DNA of 64,000 bases from Caballeronia sp. SEWSISQ10-4 2. Its GTDB lineage: Bacteria; Pseudomonadota; Gammaproteobacteria; Burkholderiales; Burkholderiaceae. Under the pieces are notes generated by a model that searched no databases, was not told where the DNA came from, and saw only the letters and a program-made list of their open reading frames with translations. Below are positions 1 through 8,580 of this stretch, piece by piece. The stretch spans positions 142,468 to 206,467 of the forward strand of contig NZ_JALPRJ010000003.1 of NCBI RefSeq assembly GCF_030464885.1, written 5' to 3'. Each line of letters opens with the position of its first letter. Position 1 is the first letter of the stretch. The position numbers were made by a program, and so were the translations under genes.

Positions 1-1
1 G

Positions 2-289
2 TCCGCGCGTGGCATCCTGGGATGCATCCGTCGCCAACTGGTCGACGTGGCTCGCAGCCTTCACCGCAAATATCTCGCCATGCTGTTCGAGCATCCTGCG
101 GCCGAACGTATCGAGCGGGCCAGGGCGGTGATGCACGCGATCGGGGTGCTACGGTCGTTGCAGGCGCCGGCGCCGCAGGTCAGCGATGATCGAGAACACG
201 GGGGTACGATCGTCGAAATATCTAAACAACGTGATCGAGCGGGACCATCGCCACATCAAATCCAGAACGAATGTGATGCTCGGTTTTAA
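2..289 (+). other. C-terminal fragment of an unidentified protein
   Basis: An open frame enters from the left edge and runs about 95 codons to a stop at 289. It contains a basic, helix-like stretch (RRQLVDVARSLHRKYLAML). I do not recognise a family. Its last third overlaps the IS6 transposase remnant in another frame, so the original protein probably ended, or was cut, near position 185. Treat as possible debris. Confidence 0.2.
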
Positions 290-431
290 ACGGTTCAGGA
301 GCGCCGCGATTACGATTTCAGACATCGAGATAATGCATCGAATTCGCAAGGGCCAGTTCGATCTCGCGAAGCTCGGCATCAAGGATACCGCTTCACCTGC
401 CGCATGGAATGCGGTCTTGTCCGTTCGATAA
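186..431 (+). pseudogene. IS6-family transposase, C-terminal remnant
   Basis: About 80 codons match the end of IS6/IS240-type DDE transposases: a KYLNNVIERDHRHIK motif carrying the late catalytic Glu region, then MLGFKRFRSAAITISDIEIMHRIRKGQF. The catalytic core and N-terminal helix-turn-helix are missing, so this cannot transpose. It marks the left boundary of a rearranged block and points toward prpE, which reads toward it. Confidence 0.8.
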
Positions 432-527
432 GGTATCCATACCTATATGGAACTTCTTAACCGGCTCACACATTTGCACCGGAACCCCGGATATCGCTGT
501 CCATGTGTCGTGTGTCGTCGAGCAGCG

Positions 528-2477
528 TTACGCGGACGGGAGATACGCCTCATCGAATAACGATTCGCCTTTTATCCCTCGCGCGCGCAGGAGCTGCTCA
601 ATCTCAGACAGCACTTCGGGATCGTCGATTGTGGGCGGAATTGATATGGTTTTCCCGTCAACAATTTGGAGGAGCGACCGCCTGAGGATTTTTCCCGAGC
701 GCGTCTTCGGCAATCGGTTAACCACGAATGCGGCCTGTACGGCTGTCACTGCGCCGACATGCTCCCGTACGGCCTGCATTGCTCTGGACTCGGCCTCTGC
801 AGAATCAATGTTTGCCTGGTCCTTGAGGACCATGAAGACCACGGGTACCTGCCCCTTGAGCGGATGGGACATACCCACGACGGCGCACTCAGCTACCGGA
901 GAAAGCCTCGCAACGACTTCCTCGATCGCACCCGTCGAAAAACGGTGACCTGCAACGTTAATGACGTCGTCTGTACGTCCCATGACATAGATGAAACCAT
1001 CCGCGTCAATGTATCCGGCGTCGCCCGTATCGTACCAACCTGGGAATCGCTTGAAGTAAGAGCTTTCGTAACGTGAATGAGCCTTCCAGATGGTCGTCAT
1101 GACACCCGGGGGCAAAGGCAGTCCGCAAACGATATTACCGGAGACGCCCGCAGGAACCTCATTCCCATCGTCGTCGATACAACACACGTCCCACCCAGGC
1201 ATCGCGCGACCCGCCGATCCTCGACGTCTTTCCTCCCCCGCATCCTCTTCCACTGTTGAAGCGGCAATCGCCCAACCGCTCTCGGTCTGCCACCAATGAT
1301 CGATGGCCGGTACGCCCAGCAGATCTTCCGCCCACTTCACTGTCGGTGTGTCACAGCGCTCTCCTGCAAGAAAGACCGACCTCAAACAGCTGACGTCGTG
1401 ATGCCACACGCGCTTGTCCATGCAAGGCTCCCACAGGAACTTGCCGTCTGGATCTTCTTTCCTTATCGCACGCAGAGCCGTCGGCGCAGTGAACAGAACA
1501 TTGACCCTGTGCTTGGCGACGACACGCCAGAACGATGCCGGGTCGGGTGTGCCGACCGGTTTCCCTTCGTACAGTACAGTGGTACATCCGTTGAGAAGGG
1601 GGCCATAGACCATGTACGAATGGCCAACCACCCATCCGATGTCCGAGGCTGCCCAGAAAACGTCACCTGGCAGGCACCGGTAGATGTTGTTCATCGACCA
1701 GATGAGCGATGTCATGTAGCCGCCAGTGTCCCGTACGATACCCTTGGGGGCGCCGGTGGTGCCGGAAGTGTGCAGAATATAGAGTGGGTGACCTGACGGA
1801 ACGGAAACCGCGCTTGACGGGTGTGCGTCGCGCATGGCCGCATCCCAGTCGATATCCTCAGGTTTCGGCGCGACAGTTGCGGTCTCGCGTTGGTACAGGA
1901 TGACTGGCCCTTCCCACGCCGCGAGTTCGGCCGCTTCGTCGACCGTCTCCTTGTACGGTATGCGGCGCTTGCTTTCAAACCCGCACGACGCCGTGACGAT
2001 TGCCTTCGGACGAGTATCGCTCAACCGCGTGGCCAGCTCTTTGGCGGCGAACCCTCCGAACACGACGCAGTGCGTTGCCCCGATTCGGGCGCAGGCTAGC
2101 ATGGCAATGATCGCTTGCGGAATGACGGGCATATAGATAACAACAATATCGCCAAAGCCCACCCCCTGGCTTTCCAACACACATGCGAATTTCCCTACTT
2201 GATCAGTGAGCTCAGCGTATGTGATCGTCTGCGCAACACCGGTCACCGGACTTTCGTATGCGATCGCGACTTGCTCGCCACGGCCTGTCTCGACATGCCG
2301 GTCAAGACAGTTATAGCTCGCATTGGTGAATGCACCATCGAACCACGAGAAGCGGTGTCCCGGCTGCTCCTCAAGCACGTCGTTCCATCCATCCATCCAA
2401 GTCACGTACTTGGCCGCATTTGCCCAGAAGGCAGGCGCGTCAGTCTTCCAATCTTCTCGAATTTCGGTGTACTTCAT
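528..2477 (-). CDS. prpE: Propionyl-CoA synthetase (acyl-CoA synthetase, PrpE/ACSS3 type)
   Basis: 649-aa acyl-adenylate-forming enzyme, predicted to activate propionate or a similar short acid to its CoA thioester in the cytoplasm. Visible: the phosphate-binding loop TSGTTGAPKG near residue 240, the WYDTGDAGYIDADG hinge region, GRTDDVINVAGHRFSTGAIEE typical of the propionyl-CoA synthetase branch, and the C-terminal KTRSGKILRR whose Lys (about residue 596) is essential and acetylation-regulated in the family. The ATG at 2477 is preceded by AGGAG at good spacing; an upstream in-frame ATG (2543) lacks a comparable site. It stands alone: no prpB/C/D neighbours. Substrate could be acetate or another short acid; the family call is firm, the exact acid is not. 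Confidence 0.88.
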   Translation of the reverse strand: MKYTEIREDWKTDAPAFWANAAKYVTWMDGWNDVLEEQPGHRFSWFDGAFTNASYNCLDRHVETGRGEQVAIAYESPVTGVAQTITYAELTDQVGKFACVLESQGVGFGDIVVIYMPVIPQAIIAMLACARIGATHCVVFGGFAAKELATRLSDTRPKAIVTASCGFESKRRIPYKETVDEAAELAAWEGPVILYQRETATVAPKPEDIDWDAAMRDAHPSSAVSVPSGHPLYILHTSGTTGAPKGIVRDTGGYMTSLIWSMNNIYRCLPGDVFWAASDIGWVVGHSYMVYGPLLNGCTTVLYEGKPVGTPDPASFWRVVAKHRVNVLFTAPTALRAIRKEDPDGKFLWEPCMDKRVWHHDVSCLRSVFLAGERCDTPTVKWAEDLLGVPAIDHWWQTESGWAIAASTVEEDAGEERRRGSAGRAMPGWDVCCIDDDGNEVPAGVSGNIVCGLPLPPGVMTTIWKAHSRYESSYFKRFPGWYDTGDAGYIDADGFIYVMGRTDDVINVAGHRFSTGAIEEVVARLSPVAECAVVGMSHPLKGQVPVVFMVLKDQANIDSAEAESRAMQAVREHVGAVTAVQAAFVVNRLPKTRSGKILRRSLLQIVDGKTISIPPTIDDPEVLSEIEQLLRARGIKGESLFDEAYLPSA

Positions 2478-2540
2478 AGCGTCTCCTGCACAATTTCCTT
2501 GAACTGACAATAGCCCTCGACCGCTTTCCGAGCGGGCGGG

Positions 2541-3035
2541 CACGAGTGTCCTTGGTGTTCGCCAGCATGCTCAAGAGCCGATCGTGCGGACCTCGAACCG
2601 AGCGCTGACGGCAAGCTCCATCCATCCGACGTTGTCACGACTAGTCGTGTCATCGTGCTTCTTCGCATATGTTGTGGTTTCCGAATGATTCGTGAATGCT
2701 TGCTTTTAAAATAAAACGTGGACTTATTTTAGGGTGATCCGGAAACAAGATGGCGGTGATCAAACAGAAACACACTGTTCCCTGGATGGAAACGGTAGTC
2801 GTTGAAACGATCTGACTTGGAGGACCGGATTTCACATATCGTCTCGTCCTCTTCGTCTGAACAACCGTTCTGGATATTTTCGATTCGGAAACAACTTGTT
2901 CTGCGTTACGGGACACCCACCTCCTGCCTAAGTTCGTAGAATGGTTTCCATAGACAGTCCGCTCCGTTAGTTCGGGAGACTTCTTGCATGGAACACGTAG
3001 CGCGCTTCATATCAAATGCTTTCCCAAGAGGGCAA
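2541..3035. promoter_or_regulatory. Relic promoter region with GGAAAC boxes (non-coding)
   Basis: No convincing gene. Positions about 2785-2960 carry repeated GGAAAC motifs, and one stretch near 2871-2900 (TTTCGATTCGGAAAC followed by AACTTGTT) is almost the same as one near 42323-42350; both are followed by a CCTAGAATGG-like string. A weaker form lies in front of the NTF2-like gene at 28267. It reads as a copied LysR-type promoter region whose downstream gene is now broken. An 88-codon reverse ORF here looks random. Confidence 0.45.
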
Positions 3036-3036
3036 A

Positions 3037-3105
3037 ATGCAGATTCAATATCTCACCAACAAGAGGTAGCGGTAGTCACCGGAGCGGCGTTGATCAAGCG
3101 ACAGC
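3037..3105 (+). pseudogene. SDR 5'-end remnant
   Basis: The start MQIQYLTNK followed, after a frame change, by VAVVTGA matches the beginning of the SDR at 38531 (MQMQDLTGK-VAVITGA) and the broken SDR at 37384. Homology stops within about 70 bases, where an NTF2-like fragment begins. This is a junction scar from a deletion or recombination. Confidence 0.55.
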
Positions 3106-3117
3106 ACGATTGCTAAT

Positions 3118-3562
3118 TTCAGAGGGTATCGCCACCCTCCCGTGCTGACGCAGACACAGCACCGCTTTTACCGTTGCCTTGACCGCTCCGACCATGACGG
3201 ACCACTCGCAGTGACCAGCAGTGGCCTGCGCTGGCATCGTCAGGGGCAGTCGGCGACCGGTCATGATGCCCTCGCTCGCGACAATGCATGACCGGCCGGC
3301 TGCGCTACGGGTTACGCATGTGATCAGCAACCCATTCGTCGTCGAATCGAACTTGGATGAATGCAGCACGGAGTCGTATATGACGGCATACCGGTTCGAT
3401 GACGGTAGCGAGCACGAGGGGCCGGCAAATCGCGGAAAGTTGGCACTGCGGCGGGAAGGCTCGGTTGCGCTTTACTCTTTCCAGCACGCTGACGATACGT
3501 GGCGCGCGGGCCCTCCTGAGACAAGGCACCGGACAATACGCGTCTACGCAAGTGCCGGGTGA
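3118..3562 (+). pseudogene. Frameshifted NTF2-like gene fused to the end of small gene A
   Basis: Bases 3118-3425 closely match the intact NTF2-like gene at 28267-28710 (shared LTQTQH-FYRCLDR, LRWHRQGQ, VESNLDECSTESYMTAYRFDDGSEH). A one-base insertion near 3265-3275 breaks the frame. After GSEHEGP the sequence switches, in frame, to the C-terminal half of gene A: REGSVALYSFQHADDTWR and TIRVYASAG, compare 31078-31323. The downstream part is therefore an open chimeric frame of about 113 codons (3221-3562), but it lacks a convincing start. The intact gene B copy follows at 3625. Confidence 0.7.
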
Positions 3563-3624
3563 ATGCAACATCGGCAGCCCGAACATCAGCGAACGCGTTC
3601 AGAAAACTACCTGGGATCACTCTG

Positions 3625-3831
3625 ATGGATGAGTCAAAATACCTCGCCCCCGAAGACCTGCGGGAACTGGAAACGTGGGCGATTGCCTGGTATGAGGAAG
3701 CGGTCAAGGCAGAATTTATAGGTACTTCCTATCATCCAGATACCGCGACCGTGGGCCGTCTGCGGGGCTACTTTAAAGTCGGGCTGTCGCCCGCAGAGGC
3801 CGCTCACGCGTGCTTCGGCGGCAAGCACTAA
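3625..3831 (+). CDS. Small protein B, copy 1 (68 aa, unknown function)
   Basis: 68-aa acidic soluble protein, no signal peptide or membrane segment. It has two close relatives in this window (31378-31584 and 41736-41945). Shared features: an N-terminal ED/E-rich helix (ELETWAIAWYEEAV), GTSYHPDTATVGRLRGYF in the middle and the invariant end LSPAEAAHACFGGKH. The ATG follows GGGATCACTCT, a leader conserved at copy 2. Immediately upstream is the decayed end of gene A. I do not recognise a named family. Conservation of the frame in three diverged copies, against decay of the neighbours, argues that it is a real translated gene. Confidence 0.7.
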   Translation: MDESKYLAPEDLRELETWAIAWYEEAVKAEFIGTSYHPDTATVGRLRGYFKVGLSPAEAAHACFGGKH

Positions 3832-4047
3832 GGAAAGGCTGGTTTATGTCGCACAGGCTGTCGTCGAAATTGGTGCGCGGCCTGGTCAATGGTGGCACCG
3901 TAGGATGATGCTCAATTGAGATCGAACCGATCGTAACCGTTGAAAGAAAGCGTGGACCTTGCTAGCTCCATAAGCTGAGACTCAGTGATTGCTCGTCCAG
4001 AACAGCTAGCAATCGGGAGTGGTCGCAATTGTCTGGGGCGCTTTGGC
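3832..4047. other. Intergenic, nothing recognised
   Basis: About 215 bases between small gene B and the end of the MDR gene. I see no ORF, hairpin with a U-tract, or repeat. Confidence 0.5.
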
Positions 4048-5037
4048 TTACACCGTTACGACGATTTTCCCGAACTGGCTGTTGCTCTCGAGGTAGTGAT
4101 GCACTTTCACCATCTCATCGAACGCGAACGTGCTATCGATCACCGGTTTGAGCGCGCCGCTTTGGAGGCCCTTCAGGACGTAGTCCACCGCAGCCTTCCG
4201 GCGTGTTTCGTCACCCACCGTCAGCCAGATGTTGTACCCCTTAATAACCGGAGTTTTGGCGATCATCGCCATCACGGGTAACGGAGTCTCGCCCTCGGCG
4301 AGCGCGCCATAAATGTACACGGTGCCCTGGACGGCCAGCGCCGAGACCAACTTCGGGAAGTTCGGGCCGCCGACCGCGTCGAAGGCGACGCGTGCCCCCT
4401 TGCCATCGGTGATGTGCATCACTTGTTCCACCAGATCAACTTCATCTGTTACGATCACGTGCGCGGCGCCGGCATCGAGCAATTGCTTCGCCTTAGCTGA
4501 CGTGCGTGTTAGTGCGATGGAGGTAGCGCCGGCATAATTGGCGATTTGAATTGCCGCGAGCCCCACGCTGCTTGAGGCAGCGGGAATGAGGACGAAATCA
4601 CCTTTACCCACCTCGGCGTCCTCGATAAGCACGCCGTAAGCTGTCAAGAACATCATCCAGACCGACGCCGCTTGCACGAGCGAAAGTAACTTCGGGTGCT
4701 TCACAACAGCGTAATCCGGTACGGTGATGACTTCGCCATATGTGAAGTACTGATTCAACGAGAACGACGGAATCACGCTGACCTCGTCACCCACCGCTAA
4801 ACCGGTCACGTCAGAGCCGACGGCATCGACGAAGCCTGCAGCCTCGTATCCGAGACCCGCCGGAAATTTGACCGGTTCCATGTACACGTCTTTGCGCCAC
4901 ATCGAGTCGGCGCGGTTTATTCCGATGGCCTTGACGTTGATGCGGACTTCGGCTGGACCGGGAGCGGGCACTGCTGTCTCGACGAATTCCAGGACTTCAG
5001 GGCCGCCCGCTTCGGCAAACTTAATGGTGCGCAACAT
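4048..5037 (-). CDS. Zinc-independent MDR-family NADPH:quinone reductase-like dehydrogenase, paralog 1
   Basis: 329-aa medium-chain dehydrogenase/reductase of the quinone oxidoreductase branch; it probably reduces a quinone or enone with NAD(P)H in the cytoplasm. N-terminal GroES-like domain (VLEFVETAVPAPGPAEVRI; GLGYEAAGFVDAVGSDV) and a Rossmann half with AASSSVGLAAIQIANYAGA. The structural and catalytic zinc cysteines of alcohol dehydrogenases are absent. ATG at 5037 has CTGGAG upstream; an in-frame extension to 5142 overlaps the GST gene and is less likely. It is the same length as the paralog at 5946-6935 and very similar to it; a broken third copy lies at 33200-33765. The GST gene sits just upstream, so the two are probably co-transcribed. 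Confidence 0.82.
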   Translation of the reverse strand: MLRTIKFAEAGGPEVLEFVETAVPAPGPAEVRINVKAIGINRADSMWRKDVYMEPVKFPAGLGYEAAGFVDAVGSDVTGLAVGDEVSVIPSFSLNQYFTYGEVITVPDYAVVKHPKLLSLVQAASVWMMFLTAYGVLIEDAEVGKGDFVLIPAASSSVGLAAIQIANYAGATSIALTRTSAKAKQLLDAGAAHVIVTDEVDLVEQVMHITDGKGARVAFDAVGGPNFPKLVSALAVQGTVYIYGALAEGETPLPVMAMIAKTPVIKGYNIWLTVGDETRRKAAVDYVLKGLQSGALKPVIDSTFAFDEMVKVHHYLESNSQFGKIVVTV

Positions 5038-5128
5038 CACAATCTCCAGGTTTGACCGGCGAGACGGGCACCGCTCGACTCGGACGGTTTCGACGGCTGC
5101 CAAGGTGCTGGCGCGCCGGCACAAGGCG

Positions 5129-5776
5129 TTAAGCGGCGGCACTGGGCCTGGCGGATACCACGTCGTACCATCGCTGAAACGCGGTGAGTTCTGCCGGTAT
5201 CGGCATCTTCAACGCGTTGGTCGCGAAGTCGACCGTTACCAGCGTCGTGATGTCCGCCGCTGAGAATTCGGCCCCAGCGACGTATCGCACCGTTCCCAAC
5301 CGCTCGTTGAAGTCCGCGAAGAAGTTGATCACACGTTGTTTGCTTCGCTCAGTCAGTTCGGGAATCTGATCATAAGCGTGCGGACCCGACAGCGCGCGGC
5401 CTTTCAACCCGGCGGCCGCGTTGCGCACGCCTTCCATCACCGGCGCGAAACCGTCCAGTTCCGCGCGCCGCTCCCACATCGTGACGAGCGCCTTCGACGT
5501 GGTCGTCGTGCCGAGCAATGGCATCTGTGGATACGCTTCCTCCAGATAGCGCCAGATAGCGGGCACTTCTGCGATGACGGAACCGTCGGAAAGTGCCAAA
5601 GCCGGCACCTGGCTGCGCGGATTAATTGCGCGAAAGGCGTCCGAGAACTGCTCTTTGGCACCGAGGTCCACAGGCTTCGTCTGGATATCTAGTCCCTTCT
5701 CCGCGACAAAGATACGCACACGGCGCGCGTTCGGCGAGCCCTTGTATTCATACAGCACAGGCGCGGCGGTTGTCAT
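5129..5776 (-). CDS. Glutathione S-transferase family protein
   Basis: 215-aa GST. The N-terminal thioredoxin-like domain starts LYEYKGSPNARRVRIFVAEKG, with the cis-Pro segment SQVPALALSDGSVIAEVPAI that binds glutathione; the C-terminal helical domain has FSAADITTLV, the GST capping motif. A Ser (SPNARR) is the likely thiol-activating residue. Good RBS (AAAGGAGAATT) before ATG 5776. It lies between two MDR reductase paralogs in the same direction, 91 bases ahead of the first; this fits a detoxification or isomerisation step on a reactive enone, which is inference. Confidence 0.85.
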   Translation of the reverse strand: MTTAAPVLYEYKGSPNARRVRIFVAEKGLDIQTKPVDLGAKEQFSDAFRAINPRSQVPALALSDGSVIAEVPAIWRYLEEAYPQMPLLGTTTTSKALVTMWERRAELDGFAPVMEGVRNAAAGLKGRALSGPHAYDQIPELTERSKQRVINFFADFNERLGTVRYVAGAEFSAADITTLVTVDFATNALKMPIPAELTAFQRWYDVVSARPSAAA

Positions 5777-5945
5777 TTTGAATTCTCCTTTGGATCCGCT
5801 ATTACTCGGATGACGCGGTTCAATCGAATTTCCGATGTACAGAAGCGTTGTTCGCCTTTGTTAAACCGTCGGGTTGCAAACATTGGCGAGCGCGACAGTC
5901 GTAAACCGGAGCATTTCGTCGACCCGCCAGTGACCATGCGCTCGC

Positions 5946-6935
5946 CTACACCGTTACAACGATTTTCCCGAACTGGCTGTTGCCCTCGAGATAGCGATGC
6001 ACTTCCACCATCTCGTCAAACTTGAACGTCCGATCGATGACAGGCTTGAGCGCACCGCTAGCAAGACCTTTAAGGATGTAATCCACGGCTACTTTCCGCC
6101 GCGCTTCGTCAGCGACAACGGCAGAAAGGCTGTAAACCTTGATCGTTGGCAACTTGCGAAGCAGCTTCAGGATCGGTATCGGGGTTTCACCTTCGTCAAG
6201 CAAGCCGTATAGGTAAGCGATGCCCCGATGAGCCAATGCCTCAATCAGTTTGGGGAAGTTTGGACCACCCACTGGGTCAAAGATGACACGTGCACCCTTA
6301 CCGTCAGTGATACGCATCACTTCTTGCAACATGTCATCCTCTTCTGTGGCAATGACATGGGCCGCCCCGGCCTCGATAAGTCGATCCCGTTTCGCCGACG
6401 TACGCGTGAATGCAATGGGCGTCGCCCCAGCGTAGTTAGCGAGTTGAATGGCAGCAAGGCCAACACTGCTGGATGCAGCCGGAATGATAACGAAGTCGCC
6501 TTTAGTCACCTGGGCATCTGCAATCAGCGCACCGTAAGCTGTCAGATACATCATCCAGATCGACGCGGCATCGGTGAACGAGAGCGACTTCGGATGCTTT
6601 ACGACGACGTTATCCGGCATGAGCACTACTTCGCCGTAGGCGGCGTATTTGTTCATTGAAAACGCCGGGATCGTGCTCACCTCGTCGCCCACCACGAGTC
6701 CCGTGACCTCCTCGCCCACTGCATCAATGACGCCGGCGATCTCGTAACCGAGTCCCGCCGGGAACTTCACCGGTTCGATGTACGCATCGTTGCGCCACAT
6801 CACATCTGCGCGGTTCAACCCGATTGCCTTGACCTTGATTCGTACTTCATGTGGTGCCGGTGCGGCCACTTGCTCGTCGATGAATTCGAGGACTTCAGGG
6901 CCGCCGGCCTTCGCGAATTTGATGGTGCGTGACAT
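5946..6935 (-). CDS. MDR-family NADPH:quinone reductase-like dehydrogenase, paralog 2
   Basis: 329 aa, intact, closely matching paralog 1 along its whole length (VLEFIDEQVAAPAPHEVRIKVKAIG at the start, AASSSVGLAAIQLANYAGA nucleotide-binding loop, end SQFGKIVVTV). No zinc ligands. ATG 6935 follows CAGGAGC. Upstream, 7156-7199 keeps the last codons of an SDR and 7349-7394 the start of a TetR gene. The same neighbours are intact at 33829-35930, where this dehydrogenase is broken. This is therefore the surviving member of a duplicated MDR-SDR-SnoaL-TetR unit. Confidence 0.82.
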   Translation of the reverse strand: MSRTIKFAKAGGPEVLEFIDEQVAAPAPHEVRIKVKAIGLNRADVMWRNDAYIEPVKFPAGLGYEIAGVIDAVGEEVTGLVVGDEVSTIPAFSMNKYAAYGEVVLMPDNVVVKHPKSLSFTDAASIWMMYLTAYGALIADAQVTKGDFVIIPAASSSVGLAAIQLANYAGATPIAFTRTSAKRDRLIEAGAAHVIATEEDDMLQEVMRITDGKGARVIFDPVGGPNFPKLIEALAHRGIAYLYGLLDEGETPIPILKLLRKLPTIKVYSLSAVVADEARRKVAVDYILKGLASGALKPVIDRTFKFDEMVEVHRYLEGNSQFGKIVVTV

Positions 6936-7155
6936 TAGATGCTCCTGGATGGAATGAGATACTGACTTGCGCAGAAATCGACAAACGATGACCTACGCAG
7001 TTTTCACGCTCTGATGCGAGATGCACGAATCTGCGGGATAAACGGGCGCAAACGGTTCCGTTTCGATAAGGAGAGTAGTGATGGACCAACACCATCGCGT
7101 GGCGAGACAACACCAGGCCGTGAGCTCGAAGCTTTTTGACTATCGATACATCGCT

Positions 7156-7199
7156 GGTTAGATCTACGCTCGGCTGCTATCAACGAACAATTCGATAAC
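7156..7199 (-). pseudogene. 3'-end remnant of the SDR paralogous to 33829-34563
   Basis: Read on the minus strand this encodes I-E-L-F-V-D-S-S-R-A, then a stop where the intact SDR has Gln, then the original I-stop, followed by the same CCAGCG flank. About 44 bases align without gaps to the SDR end at 33829-33880. The rest of the SDR and the SnoaL gene are deleted. Confidence 0.75.
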
Positions 7200-7239
7200 C
7201 GTTAGGTTGCCTTAAGCTGCAAGCGCATATCGATGACGA

Positions 7240-7394
7240 TCACCATCGTTCCATAGATCATGACGACGCAGACCGCGAATGTCAACAGTGCCCACCATCG
7301 TGGTGTGGGTAAATATTAAAATTGACGCGCAGGTGAGGAGAACAGTTCATGGATGTCTCAACACAGCAACCATTCAGAATCGGCAGCCGATCAG
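7240..7394 (+). pseudogene. TetR promoter and 5'-end remnant (paralog of 35334)
   Basis: Bases 7240-7350 align to the leader of the intact TetR gene (ATCACCATCG, CACCATCG, GACGC-CAGG-GAGGAGAAC). The start ATG at 7349 opens M-D-V-S-T-Q-Q against M-G-V-S-R-Q-Q. Homology ends near 7394, where an etfA fragment in opposite orientation begins. No DNA-binding domain remains. Confidence 0.7.
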
Positions 7395-7395
7395 C

Positions 7396-7584
7396 GGCGC
7401 GTCAGCGAGCAACGCCTTGTTCACGCCTGCAATCCTCCCTACTGCATCCGCAGCTGCTTGTGTGTTGTAACCCGCCACGAGCACGTGAATGCCGCTACCG
7501 ATCTTCTGCGCTGTTGCGATCGTGTTCAGCGTCGCGGCCTTGATCGACGTGTTGTCGTGTTCTGCCAATTACAAAATTCGTCAT
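7396..7584 (-). pseudogene. etfA: Electron transfer flavoprotein alpha subunit, N-terminal fragment
   Basis: Minus strand reads AEHDNTSIKAATLNTIATAQKIG then HVLVAGYNTQAAADAVGRIAGVNKALLADAP, the N-terminal domain of EtfA. The ATG at 7584 reads M-T-N-F-V-I; an extra G then shifts frame before AEHDN. The protein is cut after about 60 residues and all FAD-binding parts are missing. It is the first of several consecutive CoA-pathway fragments on this strand. Confidence 0.7.
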
Positions 7585-7639
7585 TTCGTCTGTCTCCGCG
7601 TTCTGCTTAAAACACCGTGCCTAAGTTCTATAGCTTCTC

Positions 7640-8150
7640 GACCAGCGTTTGCACATCTGTGTCAACGGGCCATCCATCGAACCCGTTCGAGCGTCATCGC
7701 GTCCAGAGGATCCCCTGCTCCTTCAGAATGACCGACATATCGACCATCTTGCCATCCATGGCCGTCACCGCGCCCGCGCCTGTCCTCGGCTTCCATCACG
7801 CGTGTCGCCGCCCACTTACGCTCGACGTCGCTCCTTGCGAGGGCTGAAGCGTGGCATCGAGCTGCCTCGGATGTTCGACGAGCATGATGAGAATCGCGTT
7901 GAACACGGCCAACTGCTTCGGCGTCGTGCCCTTGCCGGTGAGCTGCAGGAGCACGAAATCGCCGAAATTCTTGTGCCCAAGCTACTCTTCGGGTAATTCC
8001 TTGCCGCGCACGAAGATACAATGGGGTAGGCTGTATGCGATATCAGATCGCATCGGCGGTTTCGGTTTATCTTCAGCGAAAGATGGGATCGATCCGTGCT
8101 TTCGCACAGTTCCGCGTAACCGTTGTTGAGCACGACCACGCTGCGATAGA
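7640..8150 (-). pseudogene. Decayed CoA-lyase genes (citryl-CoA-lyase-like and CitE-like pieces)
   Basis: In shifting minus-strand frames I read CIFVRGKELPEE then LGHKNFGDFVLLQLTGKG and AVFNAILIMLVEHP, resembling the N-terminal part of citrate synthase/citryl-CoA-lyase-like proteins. It runs into HPRQLDA-LQPSQ and GAVTAMDGKMVDM-VILK, resembling the C-terminus of HpcH/CitE CoA-ester lyases. The pieces are joined at about 7905-7925, so this looks like a deletion fusion that decayed further. Family calls are by eye; confidence is limited. Confidence 0.4.
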
Positions 8151-8154
8151 TCAC

Positions 8155-8564
8155 GCTGGACCGGAACCGTACGACGCTGCCCCCTTGTCGGCCACCTTGC
8201 GCTCGATCAACACGAGCGCGCCCTTGCCCGGCCCCTTGTCGACAGTGCGCGCCACGCGCGAACGGCCGATTACGGTCACCGCGGAAGTCAACGGTTTGTG
8301 AATGTGCAACGTCTGCTCGCTGTGCAGCATGCGGACCCAGTCGATCCCGCTGCGGGGATCCCTGACCCAGAAGCCCGGATAACCAAGCACGACGGCAAAT
8401 GTCGGCGGCACGCGCAGATGCTTCTCGTAGACGAACGCTCTTTCGTCCGGGTCGAGCGGAAGCAAGCCATACCTATGCCGAGGCCGTACAGGATTGCATC
8501 ACGGGGCCGTGTAATGCTGCTCGATGTCCTCGAACGGCCAGAAGTTGTGGCAGCTGATGGTCAT
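8155..8564 (-). pseudogene. MaoC-like (hydroxyacyl-thioester dehydratase type 2) N-terminal fragment
   Basis: Start MTISCHNFWPFEDIEQHYTA, then after a frameshift LLPLDPDERAFVYEKHLRVPPTFAVVLGYPGFW and VDKGPGKGALVLIERKV. This is the N-terminal hot-dog domain of MaoC/HTD2-type enoyl-CoA hydratases. The C-terminal domain holding the Asp/His hydratase motif is gone. It belongs to the same decayed catabolic operon as the fragments at 7396-8150. Confidence 0.6.
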
Positions 8565-8580
8565 GATGACCGGTCAAGCA

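Noticed and set aside
2650..2916. 88-codon reverse ORF upstream of prpE
   Set aside because: Lies in a promoter-like region shared with other loci; composition not protein-like, no start signal.
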